Shown: positions 32,160-44,509 of the stretch, piece after piece
Position numbering within the stretch: position 1 is the stretch's first letter
Layout of the letters: each line of letters opens with the position of its first letter
Assembly: GCA_017893485.1 (NCBI GenBank)
Contig: JACEHZ010000207.1
Location: 2,318,001 to 2,382,000, forward strand
Reading direction: 5' to 3'
Length of the DNA: 64,000 bases
Source of the DNA: Hemerocallis citrina
Lineage: Eukaryota > Streptophyta > Magnoliopsida > Asparagales > Asphodelaceae
Notes under the pieces: model-generated
Told to the model about the DNA's origin: nothing
What the model saw: the letters and a program-made list of their open reading frames with translations, nothing else
Database searches by the model: none
Position numbers and translations under genes: made by a program

Positions 32160-34997
32160 TGTAACGCCCCGAATCCCAAATCACTGAATTCGAGATGTTC
32201 TACAGGATCTTTTCACTTTCTTTGAGTACACTTTTACAAGGAAATTAAAACTTTTCATCTTACATCAGAGTTTACATCATATTACAATTACATTTACACA
32301 GCGGAAGCAAAATATATACAACATTTACATAAATGACTAACAACATGATAAAATCTTTATGCATCCATTCCTCTTTACATGTAATTCATCCTGCATACAG
32401 AACTGTGGGTACGTCAGTTTATTCAACCGACGATAATTATACATGGCCATCCTCTCTATGCCAGAAACAGTATAATGAATCTCATTTCTTAACAATTCAC
32501 AAACTTTGTTCAATAAAAGCATGTAAAACAAACGGGAACTCTTAATGATGTCGTGTCGTGATTGTGCACTTAATCCTTAATGCAATTTATTTAATTTACA
32601 TGACACTAATGCGCACTTGTTCGAATTCTATGCATCCCATACTACATAGGTTCGACGGCAAGCCTCTTAGTCGTTCTTCATTTTCGTAGGGTTCAATCCC
32701 TCGCCATGACTTACTCTACTTCTGTAATTACGGTAAGTATCTTAGATGATTCTATGAGTACAAGCATGTATCCTGGCCCCTGGAGTAGAATTTCGCGCCA
32801 TGTCTTGACTCATCAAGCATGCATTCTGCGATAATTCAGCCTCCTTCCTGAACACAATCCTCTTGCAGTCACCAAAACATCCCACAAGTGTGACTAAAGT
32901 CCGATCATTACTGAGTTGTGCCCGCGCCATGTCTTGACTCATCAAGCATGCATTCTGCGGCTCACACACCCGCACCGTAAACCCTAGTTCTCATACTCAT
33001 GTTTTTCTCTCACCTTCATCACCTCTTCACTATGCACTAAATATTAGAATCATGAATATAAATCAAGCTCTAGAGTTAGCCTCTCCACCAAACCGGACTT
33101 ATCATTTTATTTCAACACATAACCAACCTTGGTCGTTCAATTCTCATTTCATTTCATTCATTTCACTGCCGGGGGAGACTTAGCTACTCTCGGTTTCAAT
33201 TTACAATTCACAACTTCCAATTGAGCACTTCAGCTCATAATTCAATTAGAGTCTCACAGACTTTCTCATCATGATCTTAGCCTTTCATATTCATTTAATT
33301 CTCACTTTCCATTTATGATCCATAATCCACACAGTTACCAAAAGAGTTCATAGAATTCGATCATAAAGTTCACAATTTCTAACAGCAAATAAAATGAAAT
33401 TCATACATATCAAAGTTCACTCTGTACAGTCGACTTGGAAGCACACCAGTCGACTCATACAGTCAAATACAGGTTCATCATAATGCTCGGGATAGTCGAC
33501 TGCTGTACACAACCAATCGCCTGTCCCGCAACTTTTCATATTCATAGTGTCATCCACATGACAGTCGACTGTTCATCCATCAGTCGTCTGTTCTGGGATT
33601 CTCAACAACACAATTTCAAGTCCAGCTCAGTCGACTTGCTACGCGCATTCAGTCGACTGATTAGTCCCATAATTCAATTAAGAGATTATCTAATGGCTTT
33701 TATATATTTTTGCATCATGATATCAATTTACAATACCCATATATTCATATTTCATAACCACAGAGCCTCTGATTGTTCAGGAACAGCACAAACATAAAAT
33801 TTCAAGTTATTAATATACCCTTTCCTTTGAAGAAAAATACTTTAAACATGCATTCATACTGCTTATAACTTTCTTACGACGATGAAGATATAACTCCCAA
33901 GTCATTATACTGGGTTAACACAACAGAACATCTCATTACATGACATTCCAAATAATCTTAATTAAAATTGGAGCACCAGTCGGCTGAACACAGTGTCAGT
34001 CGACTGCTCCGACAGTTCTTAATTTATTTGATCATCGCTAGTCCTTTTTCATCCATTTATCTTCCTCCATCATATGTGTCATAGGGAAATTACAACTCAG
34101 TAATCACACCATTTTGTCTATTTGCATTCAGTTTATTCCCACATCACAGATCAACGGTCTCGTACTAGTCGACTGGTGCATGTGACAGTCGACTGTACCG
34201 ACACTTCCGTTCTCATTATTAATAGCATGTTCAAGCAATTTCTAATACATCCAATTTACTTTTTATAACATGGTAGCAATCATAATAATCATGGTATAAT
34301 CCCTACATTAGAAGTCCTGAGAAACACCCACCTTATATGAAGAAAGAACGAAATCCCGCAAAAGCTCCTTAATATAGCGCAACACTTCTTGCTCCTTGTT
34401 CCACACCGAATCCTCAGAATGCTACTCGGCCTCCACAGAAAAGCTCCCACACCACTCTCACAAATACCTCTCTTATAATATGGATCTAGTGTAAAAGAAA
34501 TAGAGAATAGGAGGGGGTATTTATACACAAATTAGAGTGAGATGGAGGGTTAGGATGCACTAGGGAGTTGGAGATCAAGAGCTAGGATTCATTCGGGAGT
34601 TGAGAAACTACCCACTCCAAAAAAAACTACCCACATCTCATCTCCACTACTCTCCCATCCGGCCCACACTTGTGCCTTGTGCACGTGTACATTGAGTGCA
34701 CGTGTACACACAAACCACCTACAAAAACTGTACACCAAGTACCCGGTAAAGAAAAATGCCACACATTACAAGTGGTAGGAAATAATAAAAGGTTAGATTT
34801 ATGAGCTTAAATCCATTTGGGCCAAAACATTTTAAAAAGGAAAATAAACAAATTAACATTGGGCTTTTAAGAAAATGTTTTATAGAAACAATACACTTAA
34901 TTCATCATGTTGCGAAATAATAGTCAACATGCTACACAAGCATAACATATATAAAAATAAGTAATCTTTCACATATTTGAAAAATCAGGGTATTACA
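32160..34997 (-). repeat. 5' LTR of the Tekay-like element
   Basis: 2838 bp, nearly identical to 24087-26925, with a one-base gap near 34745. Motif cluster CAGTCGACTG at 33425-34200. Confidence 0.95.
34518..34525 (-). promoter_or_regulatory. LTR TATA box (5' LTR, Tekay-like)
   Basis: The minus strand reads GTATAAATACC, the predicted promoter for the element's genomic RNA. Confidence 0.7.
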
Positions 34998-35042
34998 AGC
35001 TCCTCCGTCGACCCTTGTCTCAACTGTTGCCTATGTAACGCC

Positions 35043-36973
35043 CCAAATTCCAAATAAGACCGAATTTGAGATTTCACAGGATCTTTACTTCACTTCGTAC
35101 AATTTTATAAGGAAATTAAAACTTTTCAACATACATCAGAGTTCATTATATTTTGTTTACACAGCGGAAGAATATAACAATGTATAAAAAACAACTTGTA
35201 CAATAATGTAAATCAACAACTGCATCATAAAATCTTCTCCATAAAAGTCCATTACCTGCATATTAAACTGTAGGCACGTCAGTCACTTATAACTGACAAA
35301 AATGTTATACTCGGCTATCCTCTCTATACCGTACATATAACGATCTCATTACTTTAACAAACCAAAAAAATTGAATGAACAATGAAATCTCAAAAGTGAT
35401 TATTCTAAACATATAAGTGTATGCAATGCCTTAATGCCTAATGCACACTTGTTCGGATTCTATGCATCCCATACTGCATATGTCCGAGGGAAAGTGCCTA
35501 CATACTCCACAATAAAGGGTTCGATCCCTCGCCATGACAACTACCTAGTAATAAGACAAGGTTTAGATCATTCTACGAATTTGAATCCCAGCCCCGGAGT
35601 CCACTGCTGACTGTTATAACAGATCTCACATCGTGCGAATCATCCCGCAAGTGACCCTCTAGCCTCGGTATACGCATATACATTGGAGTATGGCAAACTA
35701 TCCGCCCGACTACTTAAGATCCTGGAGTCCACCGCTGATCCATCCTCATAGTCCCGGATTTAAAAATAAAAGCTCATCTCCTACGGAGCAACCACAGTCC
35801 ACCAACTGGGTCTATAGTCACGGAGATCCACAGCAGACTATATAGAAACAACCCACTTACGTTTGCCCAGGTTCACTATATCTTCACTTAAGTGCCTAAT
35901 TATTTAGTTCAAGACATGAATAAATTTCCAAACCTAGAATTAGTATTACCTCCTATCGGACTTAATCAACATTTACCGAGATAGCTCCACAGCCTTATCT
36001 CATAATATAACTCAACTCATTTCAAATCAAATAGTGCCAGTACCCGAAGTCTCACTAACTCTAAATCACAACTTTTTCATGTACAAGAAATCATGGGTAC
36101 ACATACCCTTTAGTAAACATGTCTTAAACCTAGATATTTTCATTTTCAACTTATTCACAAAATATCAATAACTTGTCTTAACACTTATCCACAAAGTAGT
36201 CATTTATTAGTCTTAACACTATTCATGATCTATTTATTTATTCAAATTTTTTATAAACAAATCATTCCTTTCAAGAACACAATTTCATCACATGAAATGT
36301 TATAACAAAACCAATGTCTCCATTCACTTTAAAAGATTCTTTAAACAAACAAAAACTAAGAGTATAATTCTTTTTAGGAATCACTTCACAAATTAATACT
36401 TTACTCTTCTTAATAAAAGAAAGGTCCATTCTTAATTTTCCATTTTATGCCTCAAATTATACAAGAAAAATTCTACAACTCTTTTTAATAAACTTCATTT
36501 TATTTTATATGAATTCTAATATTTTCTCCTAAATTTTAATCTTGTTTAAATCTATTGAAAAATTCAAAAATATCAAAGGAACCCAAAAAAAAAAAACTGC
36601 AGCCCCCTAGTTTCGAACCCAGGGCTGCACCTCGGCTACAGTGATGCCCAAAGATCCAACCCGCTAGCCATGAAGTCCATATGGACTCTGTGTCAATTTC
36701 ATATGCCGAAATATTCTTAAATTAAGCTTTAGTTTCGGAATTTTATAAAAAAAACAAAAGTGAATGTGACTATGAAGTTTCGAACCTAAGATCTCTTTCA
36801 AACAATGCTCTGTATTGCACTGGCTAACCAGTAAGTCCAAGTATATTTTCTGTTTAGAAATTGTATTAATATACTTTTGTTTAAACTGTTCAGAAAGTGA
36901 TTCTTTTTCATAAAACTTGTTTATCCAATGATCAAATCTTTTTAAGAATTTGAAATACAATTTTTCTTGATTA
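35043..36973. other. LTR sequence without genes
   Basis: Left part of the old LTR. Contains no ORF with a domain; a run of degenerate repeats and A-rich stretches only. Confidence 0.55.
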
Positions 36974-36978
36974 AGAAT

Positions 36979-37566
36979 TGTTACCGCTGATTCTGGTGTG
37001 GGGATAAACAGATGAGATTTGTGAGTTCGCGGAAAACCTGAATAGCGGATCCAAGCCTTCTGGTTCCTGCTGCTACCTACAAGGAAGTGCGATACACCGG
37101 GGTTGATTCCGGCGACGCACCCTCCGACGCTCTTGTCAGTAACCAGTGATGATTAAGAAAGAGCTTAAGGTGGAGAAAGAGTGATTACCTGGTCACAGTG
37201 GTAGGGGGAGGTATTTATAGTCGCCATGGGAGTGATTAGGGACCTGATTTCCTGTGTAACTGTCAGGAGTAAAATCCTCACAATCTGTTCAGGAAACTGA
37301 TCCCTGGTCCCCGGTGAGAGCAAATCAGGCACGTTGATTCGGTCAAATCAGTGACCCTGATTTCCTCTTGCTGGTCTGGGTCTGTCTCGGGTCGGGACCC
37401 ATACCCAGTTGGAGTGAATCCGTTCGCGGGTTATTGGATCTGTGAGAAGGAGATCCAGTACCCGCTTCGGACCCGTTTGTATGTGAAATTACCGTTTTAC
37501 CCCTGAGCTTCAAGATTCGTGCCCAATCTGGACGGTTCCGATTTAACCCCATTTTTAGCCATATCA
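36979..37566 (-). repeat. 3' LTR of the Tat-like element
   Basis: Plus-strand ends TGTTACCGC and CCATATCA; TATA box at 37212-37219 (minus). Confidence 0.9.
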
Positions 37567-37582
37567 CGAGCCTCCCACTCCT
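37567..37582 (-). promoter_or_regulatory. Polypurine tract, Tat-like element
   Basis: The minus strand reads AGGAGTGGGAGGCTCG directly before the 3' LTR start TGATATGGC. Confidence 0.65.
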
Positions 37583-38139
37583 AAAGTCTGAGTGTGATCA
37601 GCCTTTGAGGAGTAGTTTAACTTTTTTAGTGGCTAGTGGAGTTGTATCGGAGTCCGAATGGAGGGTTTTGAACCTCGAAGGGGGTAGTGAGGTGATTTTT
37701 GAAGCCGTGAGCTGTTCTGAAGCCTTGTTGAGTATTAGACAGTTTTTATCTATTTTTTCGGACTATTTATTTAATTTTGCGATGTGTTAACTAATCGTTC
37801 AGGGACCTTAACAGTACATTCCAGGCAATAATTGTTCGTTCAGGGGCTCAAAAATATCCCCCCGAATTTTTAATTATTTTCTAGAATTTTAAGTTAATTT
37901 TCCCAAATTTTTAGCAATTTTTCGCAATTTTTAAATAAATAAAATGATTCAAATAAATAAAAATTGATTTTTAAATACTGATTTATAGCGTGGCCTGATC
38001 TGGACCGTTGATCTTGGGCGAGCACGAATTTCTGAGAGATCTGGCGGTTGTAGTCGCTCGGCATTCATTTTCTCGCTTTTGACGCTCGGATGGGCACTTG
38101 CTCGGTTGGCCGACCGGAGGGGTAAGGGTTCGGCCGTCC

Positions 38140-38345
38140 GAGCGACGTGGCGCAATCTGAGCCGTCGAATGGTGACGCGAATCTTGAGACGGGCGTGTTT
38201 CCCAAGAGAACGCTATCTTGTCGTTTAGCACACGTGGCAAGATCTGGGCCGTTCATCATCAGGAGCACGAATTTCTGGAAGATCCAACAGTTATGATGGT
38301 TCGGGTGCTTTTTTCTCCGTTTTGACGCTCGGATAGGCACTTGCT
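38140..38345. repeat. Dispersed 200-bp repeat of the Tat-like element, copy 1
   Basis: Shares CCCAAGAGAACGCTATCTTG, TCGTTTAGC and AAGATCTGGGCCGT with copies at about 38676-38890, 40300-40500 and 44738-44935. All lie in the non-coding 3' region and lead into a GGATGGGCACTTGCTCGG block. Confidence 0.75.
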
Positions 38346-38690
38346 TGGTCGGCCGACCGGGGATCTGAGAGTTCGGTTGGCCGAGTGACGTTCTGGGCCG
38401 CCGGATGGGCACTTGCTCGGTTGGCCGACCGGAGATCTGAGAGCACGGTTGGCCGAGCGAGGTTCTGGGCTGCCGGATGGGCACTTGCTCGGTTGGCCGA
38501 CCAGAGATCTGAGGGCACGGTTGGCCGAGCGACGTTCTGGGCTGCCGGATGGGCACTTGCTCGGTTGGCCGACCGGAGATCTGAGGGCACGGTTGGCCGA
38601 GCAACGTTCTGGGCTACCGGATGGGCACTTGCTCGGTTGGCCGACCGGAGATCTGAGCCCTCGGTTGTCCGAGCGGCGTGGTGCAATCTG
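38335..38690. repeat. 72-bp tandem array, about five units
   Basis: Units begin GGGCACTTGCTCGG at 38335 (AGGCACTTGC), 38407, 38479, 38551 and 38623, exactly 72 bp apart. Each holds two GGTTGGCCGA blocks. Because 72 is a multiple of 3, all frames stay open and give repetitive spurious proteins on both strands. Confidence 0.95.
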
Positions 38691-39159
38691 AGTCGTTGGA
38701 TGGTGGTGCGAATCTCGAGATGGGCTCAATTCCCAAGAAAATGCTATCTTTTCGTTTAGCGTCGCTGGTAAGATCTGGGCCGTCTGATCGAGATCTTACA
38801 CAAAAGTTGAGGAGAAAGTGAGTTTTCTCCGTTTTGATGCTCGGATGGGCACTTGCTCGGTTAGCCGACCAGATGTCTAAGGGTTCGGCAATCCGAGCGT
38901 GGTAGTGCGATCCAGGCCGTTGAGTGGCGGACCGAATATCAAGACGGTTCGGTTCCCAAGAGCATTAATGGCGTTCCAGAATTTGTGCGGCGTTCCAACT
39001 TCCCGGGGTCATTAAGAATGGCACCCTCTAATTAATGCGTGGCGTTTCAGCTCCCGAGGGTCATAATGGCTGGTTCTTGGAGGGGAGGTTATAAATACCC
39101 CACTCCCCTTGTAGTTTCAGTCACAACAATATTGAGTTTTAGCCATCGGAGGTGTCTGC

Positions 39160-40010
39160 CTTGGGTGGTTGCACTTCGGCCATGGTCTCCTCTTGACTCT
39201 GACGGCCCCGATGTGGATGTCAGGGTCGGGGGAGATCAGGGCAGAAGAGGTGACGACCGGAGTCAAGGCGGATGCCTGTCTTCTTCTGAAAAATCTTAAC
39301 CCTGAGGTTGTCGGACGGGTGGTCACTCTTCCGCCGTGATCTTCTCCCGATTCTGACGGTCCCGATGTGGATGTCAGGGTCGGAGGAGATCAGGGCAGAA
39401 GGGGTGATGACCGGAGTCAGGACCCGGGGTATAAGGCGCTTCGGGAGGATGGGTGGTCATCCTTCCACCGTTATCTTCTCCCGATTCTGACGGTCCCGAC
39501 GTAGGTGTCAGGGTCAGGGGAGATAAGGGCAGAAGAGTCGACGACCGAAGTTCGGATCTAAGGGACGAGGTGCTTCGGAAGGATGGGTGGTCATTCTTCC
39601 GCCATGATCTTCTCCCGATTCTGACGGTCCCGATGCGGATGTCAGAGTCGGCAGAGATCATGGCAGAAGAGGTGACGACCGAAGTCCGGAGCCAAGAGAC
39701 GAGGTGCTTCGGAAGGATGGGTGGTCATTCTTCTGCCATGATCTTCTCCCGATTCTGACGTCCCGACGCGGATGTCAGAGTCGGCGGAGATCATGGCAGA
39801 AGAGGTGACGACCGAAGTCCGAAGCCGAGAGACGAGTTGCTTCAGAAGGATGGGTGGTCATTCTTCCGCCATGATCTTCTCTTGACTCTGATGGCCCCGA
39901 TGCGAGTGTCAGGGTCGGCGGAGATCATGGCAGAAGAGGTGACGACCGAAGTTCGGAGCCGAGGGACAAGCTGCTTCGGAATGATTGGTCTCTTCCGATC
40001 TCTGTCTTCC
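39160..40010. repeat. Tandem array of about 135-bp units, six copies
   Basis: Units carry GATCTTCTCCCGATTCTGAC, GGATGTCAG and GGTGACGACCG, with starts near 39170, 39310, 39447, 39582, 39715 and 39847. Period varies from 132 to 140. Non-coding; open frames here are by-products. Confidence 0.9.
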
Positions 40011-40747
40011 TTCCGGGCTGACGGCTTCTGATGGTTGTCAGCCCGAAGGAGCATGAGATGGGAGGTGTGCTGATCTGCTTTTTGACTGGGCCCCGCGAGA
40101 TGGTGGTTTCTCTCCAATCCTTAAACGATTCGTGGTTTCGACTCCGAGGCCGTAGGCTTCAAGTTGCCTATGGGTGAGAGGTTAACCGACCGAGACCTGG
40201 GGCCCGGGGGGCTCGTCGAGGGCGGTGCCTTAAAACTTTTAATCAAAATTTTCTCTGGCTTCTTCAGACAGAGGTGGAGTGTCTGGGTTCGAAGTGCTTC
40301 GTCCGGGCGATGTGGCGCGATCTGAGTCGTCAGATGGTGGCGCGAATCTCGAGATGGGCTCAGTTCCCAAGAAAACGCTATCTTGTCGTTTAGCGTCGCT
40401 GGCGGGATCTGGGCCGTCTGATCGAGATATTACACGAAAGTTGAGGAGAAAGTGAATTTTCTCCGTTTTGACGCTCGAATAGGCACTTGCTCGTTTAGCC
40501 GATCGGGGATCTGAGAGTTCGGATGGTCGAGCGACGTACTGGGCCACTGGATGGGCACTTGTTCGGCTAGCCGACTGGTCCCTTTGCTGTTGGGTTCGGA
40601 TCGCACGTTGCTCGGATTTAGATCCTGTTGTGCCGAGCTACTTGACTTGGTGAAAAGACAAAGTCATTTTGGGCCTTCGCGACGTTTCGAGAGTGGCCCA
40701 AAAGTCGCGCCCTTACGTTAGGAAGCCCAAGAGACTTTTCTTTTTAC

Positions 40748-40754
40748 TATAAAT
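40748..40754 (+). promoter_or_regulatory. TATA box of the antisense gene in the Tat-like element
   Basis: ACTATAAATCTTCACT on the plus strand, 108 nt before the ATG at 40862, followed by a pyrimidine-rich leader. It faces away from the 3' LTR, opposite to gag-pol. Confidence 0.65.
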
Positions 40755-40861
40755 CTTCACTCCCCCACCCCAAATCTCATTCTTCACTTTTACTTTGTCT
40801 CTCAAGTTTTTACTTTTCACCATCAAAGTTTTTTAACTCCCGGGTGGTGCTGTTGGCTATC

Positions 40862-42839
40862 ATGGCTAGGTGTTTCCTTACTCCGGCAAACTTTTCCGAC
40901 CGTAGCAGTCACTTCAAGGTCAGTCTCTCTCCTTTCTTTTTAGAAAAAATGGTTAAGATTACTCCTTCGGATGAGACCCCTGCCTCGGACCAAGCTGTCG
41001 ATCGAGCGGGTAAAGGAAAGGAGGTGGTAGAGCCAACCGAGCAGTCCGTTGTTCGGTCGAGCAAGATTGGCGAAGTTGCCGAGCCATTGTAGGAGGTTGT
41101 GGCGAAGTCCCAGAAGGGTAAAGGAGTGGTCACGATAATTGAGCAGCCGAAGACGGCGGGGGAATTCGGTCGGCAGCCGATCGTTCTGTCGAGTGTGGGG
41201 GATGTTCGGAGCTATTCCGAGAAGACGTTGGAGAAGGTGACTCAGGGCACTGCCAAGTCGGTCGAGGAGAATGAACCGAGAGAGTTGTCCGAAGTGGACC
41301 ATACAATCTCATCTCTCACGGAGGCTGATCTGCATCGGATCCGGACCGGATTCCAGATCTCCGCCGAGTACGGGCTACTTCTCCCCGGACCGGGTTTCCG
41401 AGCCAACACTTCGTCTTCGGCAGACGTGTGCTTTTTTCCTCTCGACTCCTTGGCCGCCGGGCTTCGTTTTCCGCTTCATCCATTTATTGTGGAGGTTCTC
41501 ATCTGGTACGGTCTGAGCCCTGCCCAGTTGATGCCGAACACTTGGAGGCACGTCCTGGCGTTTGTTCTCCGATGCCAAGAGATCGGCGCTGAGCCAAGTA
41601 TGTTCCTCCTTCGGAGCCTCTACCGCCCCTATCAGCCGAACAGAAATGAGCAGAGGTTCTATCTTTCGCCGCAGACCGACATGAAGTTGATCGAGAACCC
41701 GGACTCGATCAAACATTGGAAGGAGAAGTATTTCATTGTCTGAGCTCCCGCACCCTGGGTAATTCCGATAGCTTGGTCGAGGGAAGGCCTGCCCAAATGA
41801 GCGAAGAAGGAGCCGGTACTGAGTGACGAGGAGGCGGAAGTCCTCAAGAAGCTCATCGCCTTGCCGACGCTAAGTTGGAAAGACATTACCGAGAAAGCTT
41901 TGTTCCGGGGGGGTCTCAGTCCGATCGACCCTAGTACGCTTATGGTATTTTTACTCTTTGCGTAAAATTCTTGAAAAATTTATCTAAGTTTTTTCATTCG
42001 GCTTGTGCAGAGTCTTCTAGGATGGATTACAGGGCATTGATGGCGAAGGCCAAGGCGAAGGAGCAGGAGACGAGGAAGAAGAGACCCTCGACAGGGCCTC
42101 AGGGCGGCCGAGCGCCAAAGATACCTTCGGTCCCGAAGACCGCTGACCTGCAGAAGGTCGTCGTCCCGGAGGCCGGTTCCGAGCAGGAGAAGGCCGCGGT
42201 CTTCGATCCTCCTGTTTCAGATGCGCCGACTCCAACGGCGAAGGGGGATGCTCCCGGCTCGTCGAGCGGTGCGTTCGTGAAAGAGGTGCTATCCCTCTAA
42301 GTTCCGCCCCTCACTGCCGATGCGGAGAAGATCTTGACCGAGGGGCACAAGCAGTTCTTCGTCCCCGACTGGCAAGTGATGAAAGTCGACGGTTTTTTGG
42401 GCGACGGCAACATTTGCATGCAGGCGGTGAAGCACCTGCCGACCCCAAAGGACCGAGCGGCCCTTATGTCTGGGCAAGTTAGGGACGCCACAATGCAGAT
42501 TGCTCGGAACACAATGTCGGTGAGTGGACCGAACACTTTCTTATTGAAGCATTTTTCTGAAATTTTCTAAGTTTCTGGGTTCGGACTCTAACGGTTTGTT
42601 CTCTTTTCAGACCCACTGCCACTTCAACTTCTTGCTCGAGGAGTTTGCGAGCAAGGAACAGGAGCTGACGGCACAGTATGACCGGAAGAGGTCGGAGCGC
42701 GTCAAGCTGCTCGATGCTGAGCAACTCCTCTCGGCAAAACGAGGTGCCGAAGCGGGGACGAAGACGAGGACGAGGTCGAGGGCGAGGACGAGGCTGAGGG
42801 GTCGACAGACCCGAACGACAAAAAGGTCAACCCCTGACT
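40862..42839 (+). pseudogene. Antisense gene of the Tat-like element, PF04195-type gypsy protein
   Basis: Exon 1 runs from ATG 40862 (MARCFLTPANFSD) to 41944, exon 2 42013-42519, and exon 3 from 42611 to about 42839. Introns of 68 and 91 nt have GT and AG borders and keep phase. Exon 1 holds a 100-aa charged head. It then has a domain (SSLTEADLHRIRTGFQI, ADVCFFPLDSLAAGLRFPLH, YGLSPAQLMPNTWRH) resembling the Pfam putative gypsy type transposon family (PF04195). Exon 3 is a coiled coil and, after a one-base slip near 42750, an acidic tail (EDEVEGEDEAEGS). In-frame stops lie at 41090 (TAG), 41741 and 41798 (TGA), and 42298 (TAA). Antisense ORFs occur in Tat elements such as Grande; their role is unknown. 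Confidence 0.65.
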
Positions 42840-43056
42840 TGGCTGCGTCTTTTAGTCATTTGTTGTTTTTTCCTTTTTATTTTTGTGTAAGCCTAACTGC
42901 GGACTGGTCACCGCTCTTGTAACACTTTTTTGAGTTTTGAATGAAAACACTCTTTGTTTGGCCAAAATTTATCCAAGTGTTAGTCTCCGGATTTTGTGTT
43001 TGATTAGGCGTAAAATTCTCCAAGTATTGGGCCTCGGATTTATCTCTGCTTTTCAG

Positions 43057-43896
43057 GTGAAGTTTGGTCTGATCACGGAGGTTTCGTACCTTCGTAAGGA
43101 GCTGGCCAAAACAAAGCGAGAGCTTTCACTTAGCCGAGAGAGGCGGTTCTATATGTTCTTGAAGCTGGAGGAGATAAAGGTAGCTGCGAGGGGGTATTAT
43201 CGTGAGTTGAAGCAACTGCGGAACCAACCCCAAGCTCCTTATCCCGAAGGTGAGACTGAGCGGCTTCGTAGAGAGCTTTCCGTCGTCGAGCAGAAGAACA
43301 ACGAGTTCTTGGCCGAGATCCGACACTGGGAGTTAGCGGAGAAAGAGCGTTCGGCGGAAGAAGGGAATCTAGCTTCCGAGTTGGAGAAGGTGTCATCCGA
43401 GCGCAAAAAATTATTGGCCGAGGTTGACAAGCTTAGGAGGATTACGATAGACAGGGGGATCGAAGTCACCCATTACCGACGGCTTGCAATCGATAGCGCC
43501 AATGTCTCGGGCTCGTCAAAACCTCTCCGTTTGAAGATGCCGGCGAAGGACGATGCTCTGAAGGATAGGATTATCGAGTTGGAGGAAGAGGTCGCGTCGC
43601 TCAAGCCTCTGCCTGAGAGGGCCAACGTTCGCAGTACGTCGTGTACTCGTGAAGAGAGCGAGAGAGGGATTACCTTCTACGAACTTGCGACTCGTTTGCC
43701 TGCGGCTAGGCAGAGTCCTGCTGACGCTCAGAGTAGTGTAGCTGTCTCATCTAGTGGTGCCTCGGTCGGTGCCACAGTTGGGGTCAGCGGTGAAGAGGGA
43801 TCTCGCTTCGTTGGTTTGGAATCGAGCTCGGAGGTCAGGCCTCACCGTCCTCGCATTTCCTTGAACCGAAGCGTACCCCTTCCGAAGAGGCACTAA
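43057..43896 (+). CDS. Antisense coiled-coil ORF of the Tat-like element
   Basis: Open for about 279 codons from a good acceptor (TCTGCTTTTCAG, 43056) to the stop at 43894-43896; the frame is also open upstream to 42937. Residues from VSYLRKELAKTKRELSLSR onward show long heptad stretches with Glu, Lys and Arg (about 10-160). A Ser/Ala-rich tail ending in RSVPLPKRH follows. It is probably a further exon or a second antisense transcript following 42839, since a T-rich stretch and TGAATGAAAACAC (42840-42950) look like a transcript end. No enzyme motif. Function unknown. Confidence 0.45.
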   Translation: MKFGLITEVSYLRKELAKTKRELSLSRERRFYMFLKLEEIKVAARGYYRELKQLRNQPQAPYPEGETERLRRELSVVEQKNNEFLAEIRHWELAEKERSAEEGNLASELEKVSSERKKLLAEVDKLRRITIDRGIEVTHYRRLAIDSANVSGSSKPLRLKMPAKDDALKDRIIELEEEVASLKPLPERANVRSTSCTREESERGITFYELATRLPAARQSPADAQSSVAVSSSGASVGATVGVSGEEGSRFVGLESSSEVRPHRPRISLNRSVPLPKRH

Positions 43897-44071
43897 ACAT
43901 GTCGTCTTATGTTTCTTCTAGCCATTGTAAAACTCTGTTGTATGGTCGGTCTTGTTGTATGTAGAGTTACCATATCTGAATACAAATATGAAAGTTTGTT
44001 TGGAAAATTCTTGAAGTGTTGGACTTCGGCAACGTTTTGAAATTTTGTTGTTCGTCTCTTCCTCTTTTCAG

Positions 44072-44509
44072 CTCGTGGTGGTAGCTCAAGACGCCGACCC
44101 CAATTGCTCGGATAATCACGCTCGAACCGAGGCTGGCTCGGGGGAGACGGAGATGCGTTCGGCCAAATGCCGAGAGCGGCTTTATGAAGTCGAACTGGGA
44201 CTGCGCCGAGCCGAGAGCGAGCGGGGCCACTTTCAGCTCGTCCTAGGTCAGTGGGATGCCGAGATCCGGCGTATGGAGGGCAGGATCGCCGAGATGGCCC
44301 CTACAGGAGAGGACGGAGACTCACCGACCGCCTTCAGCAACGCCCTTCGGATCCAGTGCGTTCGGCACAATCTGACGAAGATAGTAGCTGAAAGGGATGA
44401 TCTGCTCTCTGAGATCCGTCACATGCAGACGGCAGAGGCGGGGCTTCAGACGGAGGGAGAGGAACTGGCGGCCGAGGTAGCTAGACTGACGGCCGAACAG
44501 GACGTTTGA
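44072..44509 (+). CDS. Second antisense coiled-coil ORF of the Tat-like element
   Basis: Open from an acceptor (CCTCTTTTCAG, 44071) for 145 codons to TGA 44507-44509. It contains heptad-rich segments (CRERLYEVELGLRRAESERG and GEELAAEVARLTAEQDV). The arrangement (pyrimidine tract, acceptor, coiled coil, T-rich end) repeats that of 43057-43896, suggesting duplicated modules. No known domain recognised. Confidence 0.4.
   Translation, partial: LVVVAQDADPNCSDNHARTEAGSGETEMRSAKCRERLYEVELGLRRAESERGHFQLVLGQWDAEIRRMEGRIAEMAPTGEDGDSPTAFSNALRIQCVRHNLTKIVAERDDLLSEIRHMQTAEAGLQTEGEELAAEVARLTAEQDV

Larger units (their letters stand above)
24087..34997 (-). mobile_element. Full-length Ty3/gypsy chromovirus, Tekay-like, 10.9 kb
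   Basis: Two LTRs of 2.84 kb (24087-26925, 32160-34997) start TGTAACGCCCCG and end GGTATTACA. The exact target duplication AGCTC lies at 24082-24086 and 34998-35002. PBS, PPT, Gag, protease, RT, RNase H, integrase and a C-terminal chromodomain follow in Ty3/gypsy order on the minus strand. Comparing LTRs by eye gives roughly 20-22 differences in 2839 positions (under 1 percent), a recent insertion. Four in-frame stops interrupt the coding part, and a 91-nt segment separates the gag and pol frames. Confidence 0.95.

Noticed and set aside
38335..38690. Regular repeats considered as a CRISPR-like array
   Set aside because: Units are contiguous 72-bp tandem copies with no unique spacers, in a plant retroelement.
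38065..38759. Repetitive proteins on both strands of the 72-bp array
   Set aside because: A period divisible by three keeps frames open; both strands give equally good frames, so coding is unsupported.
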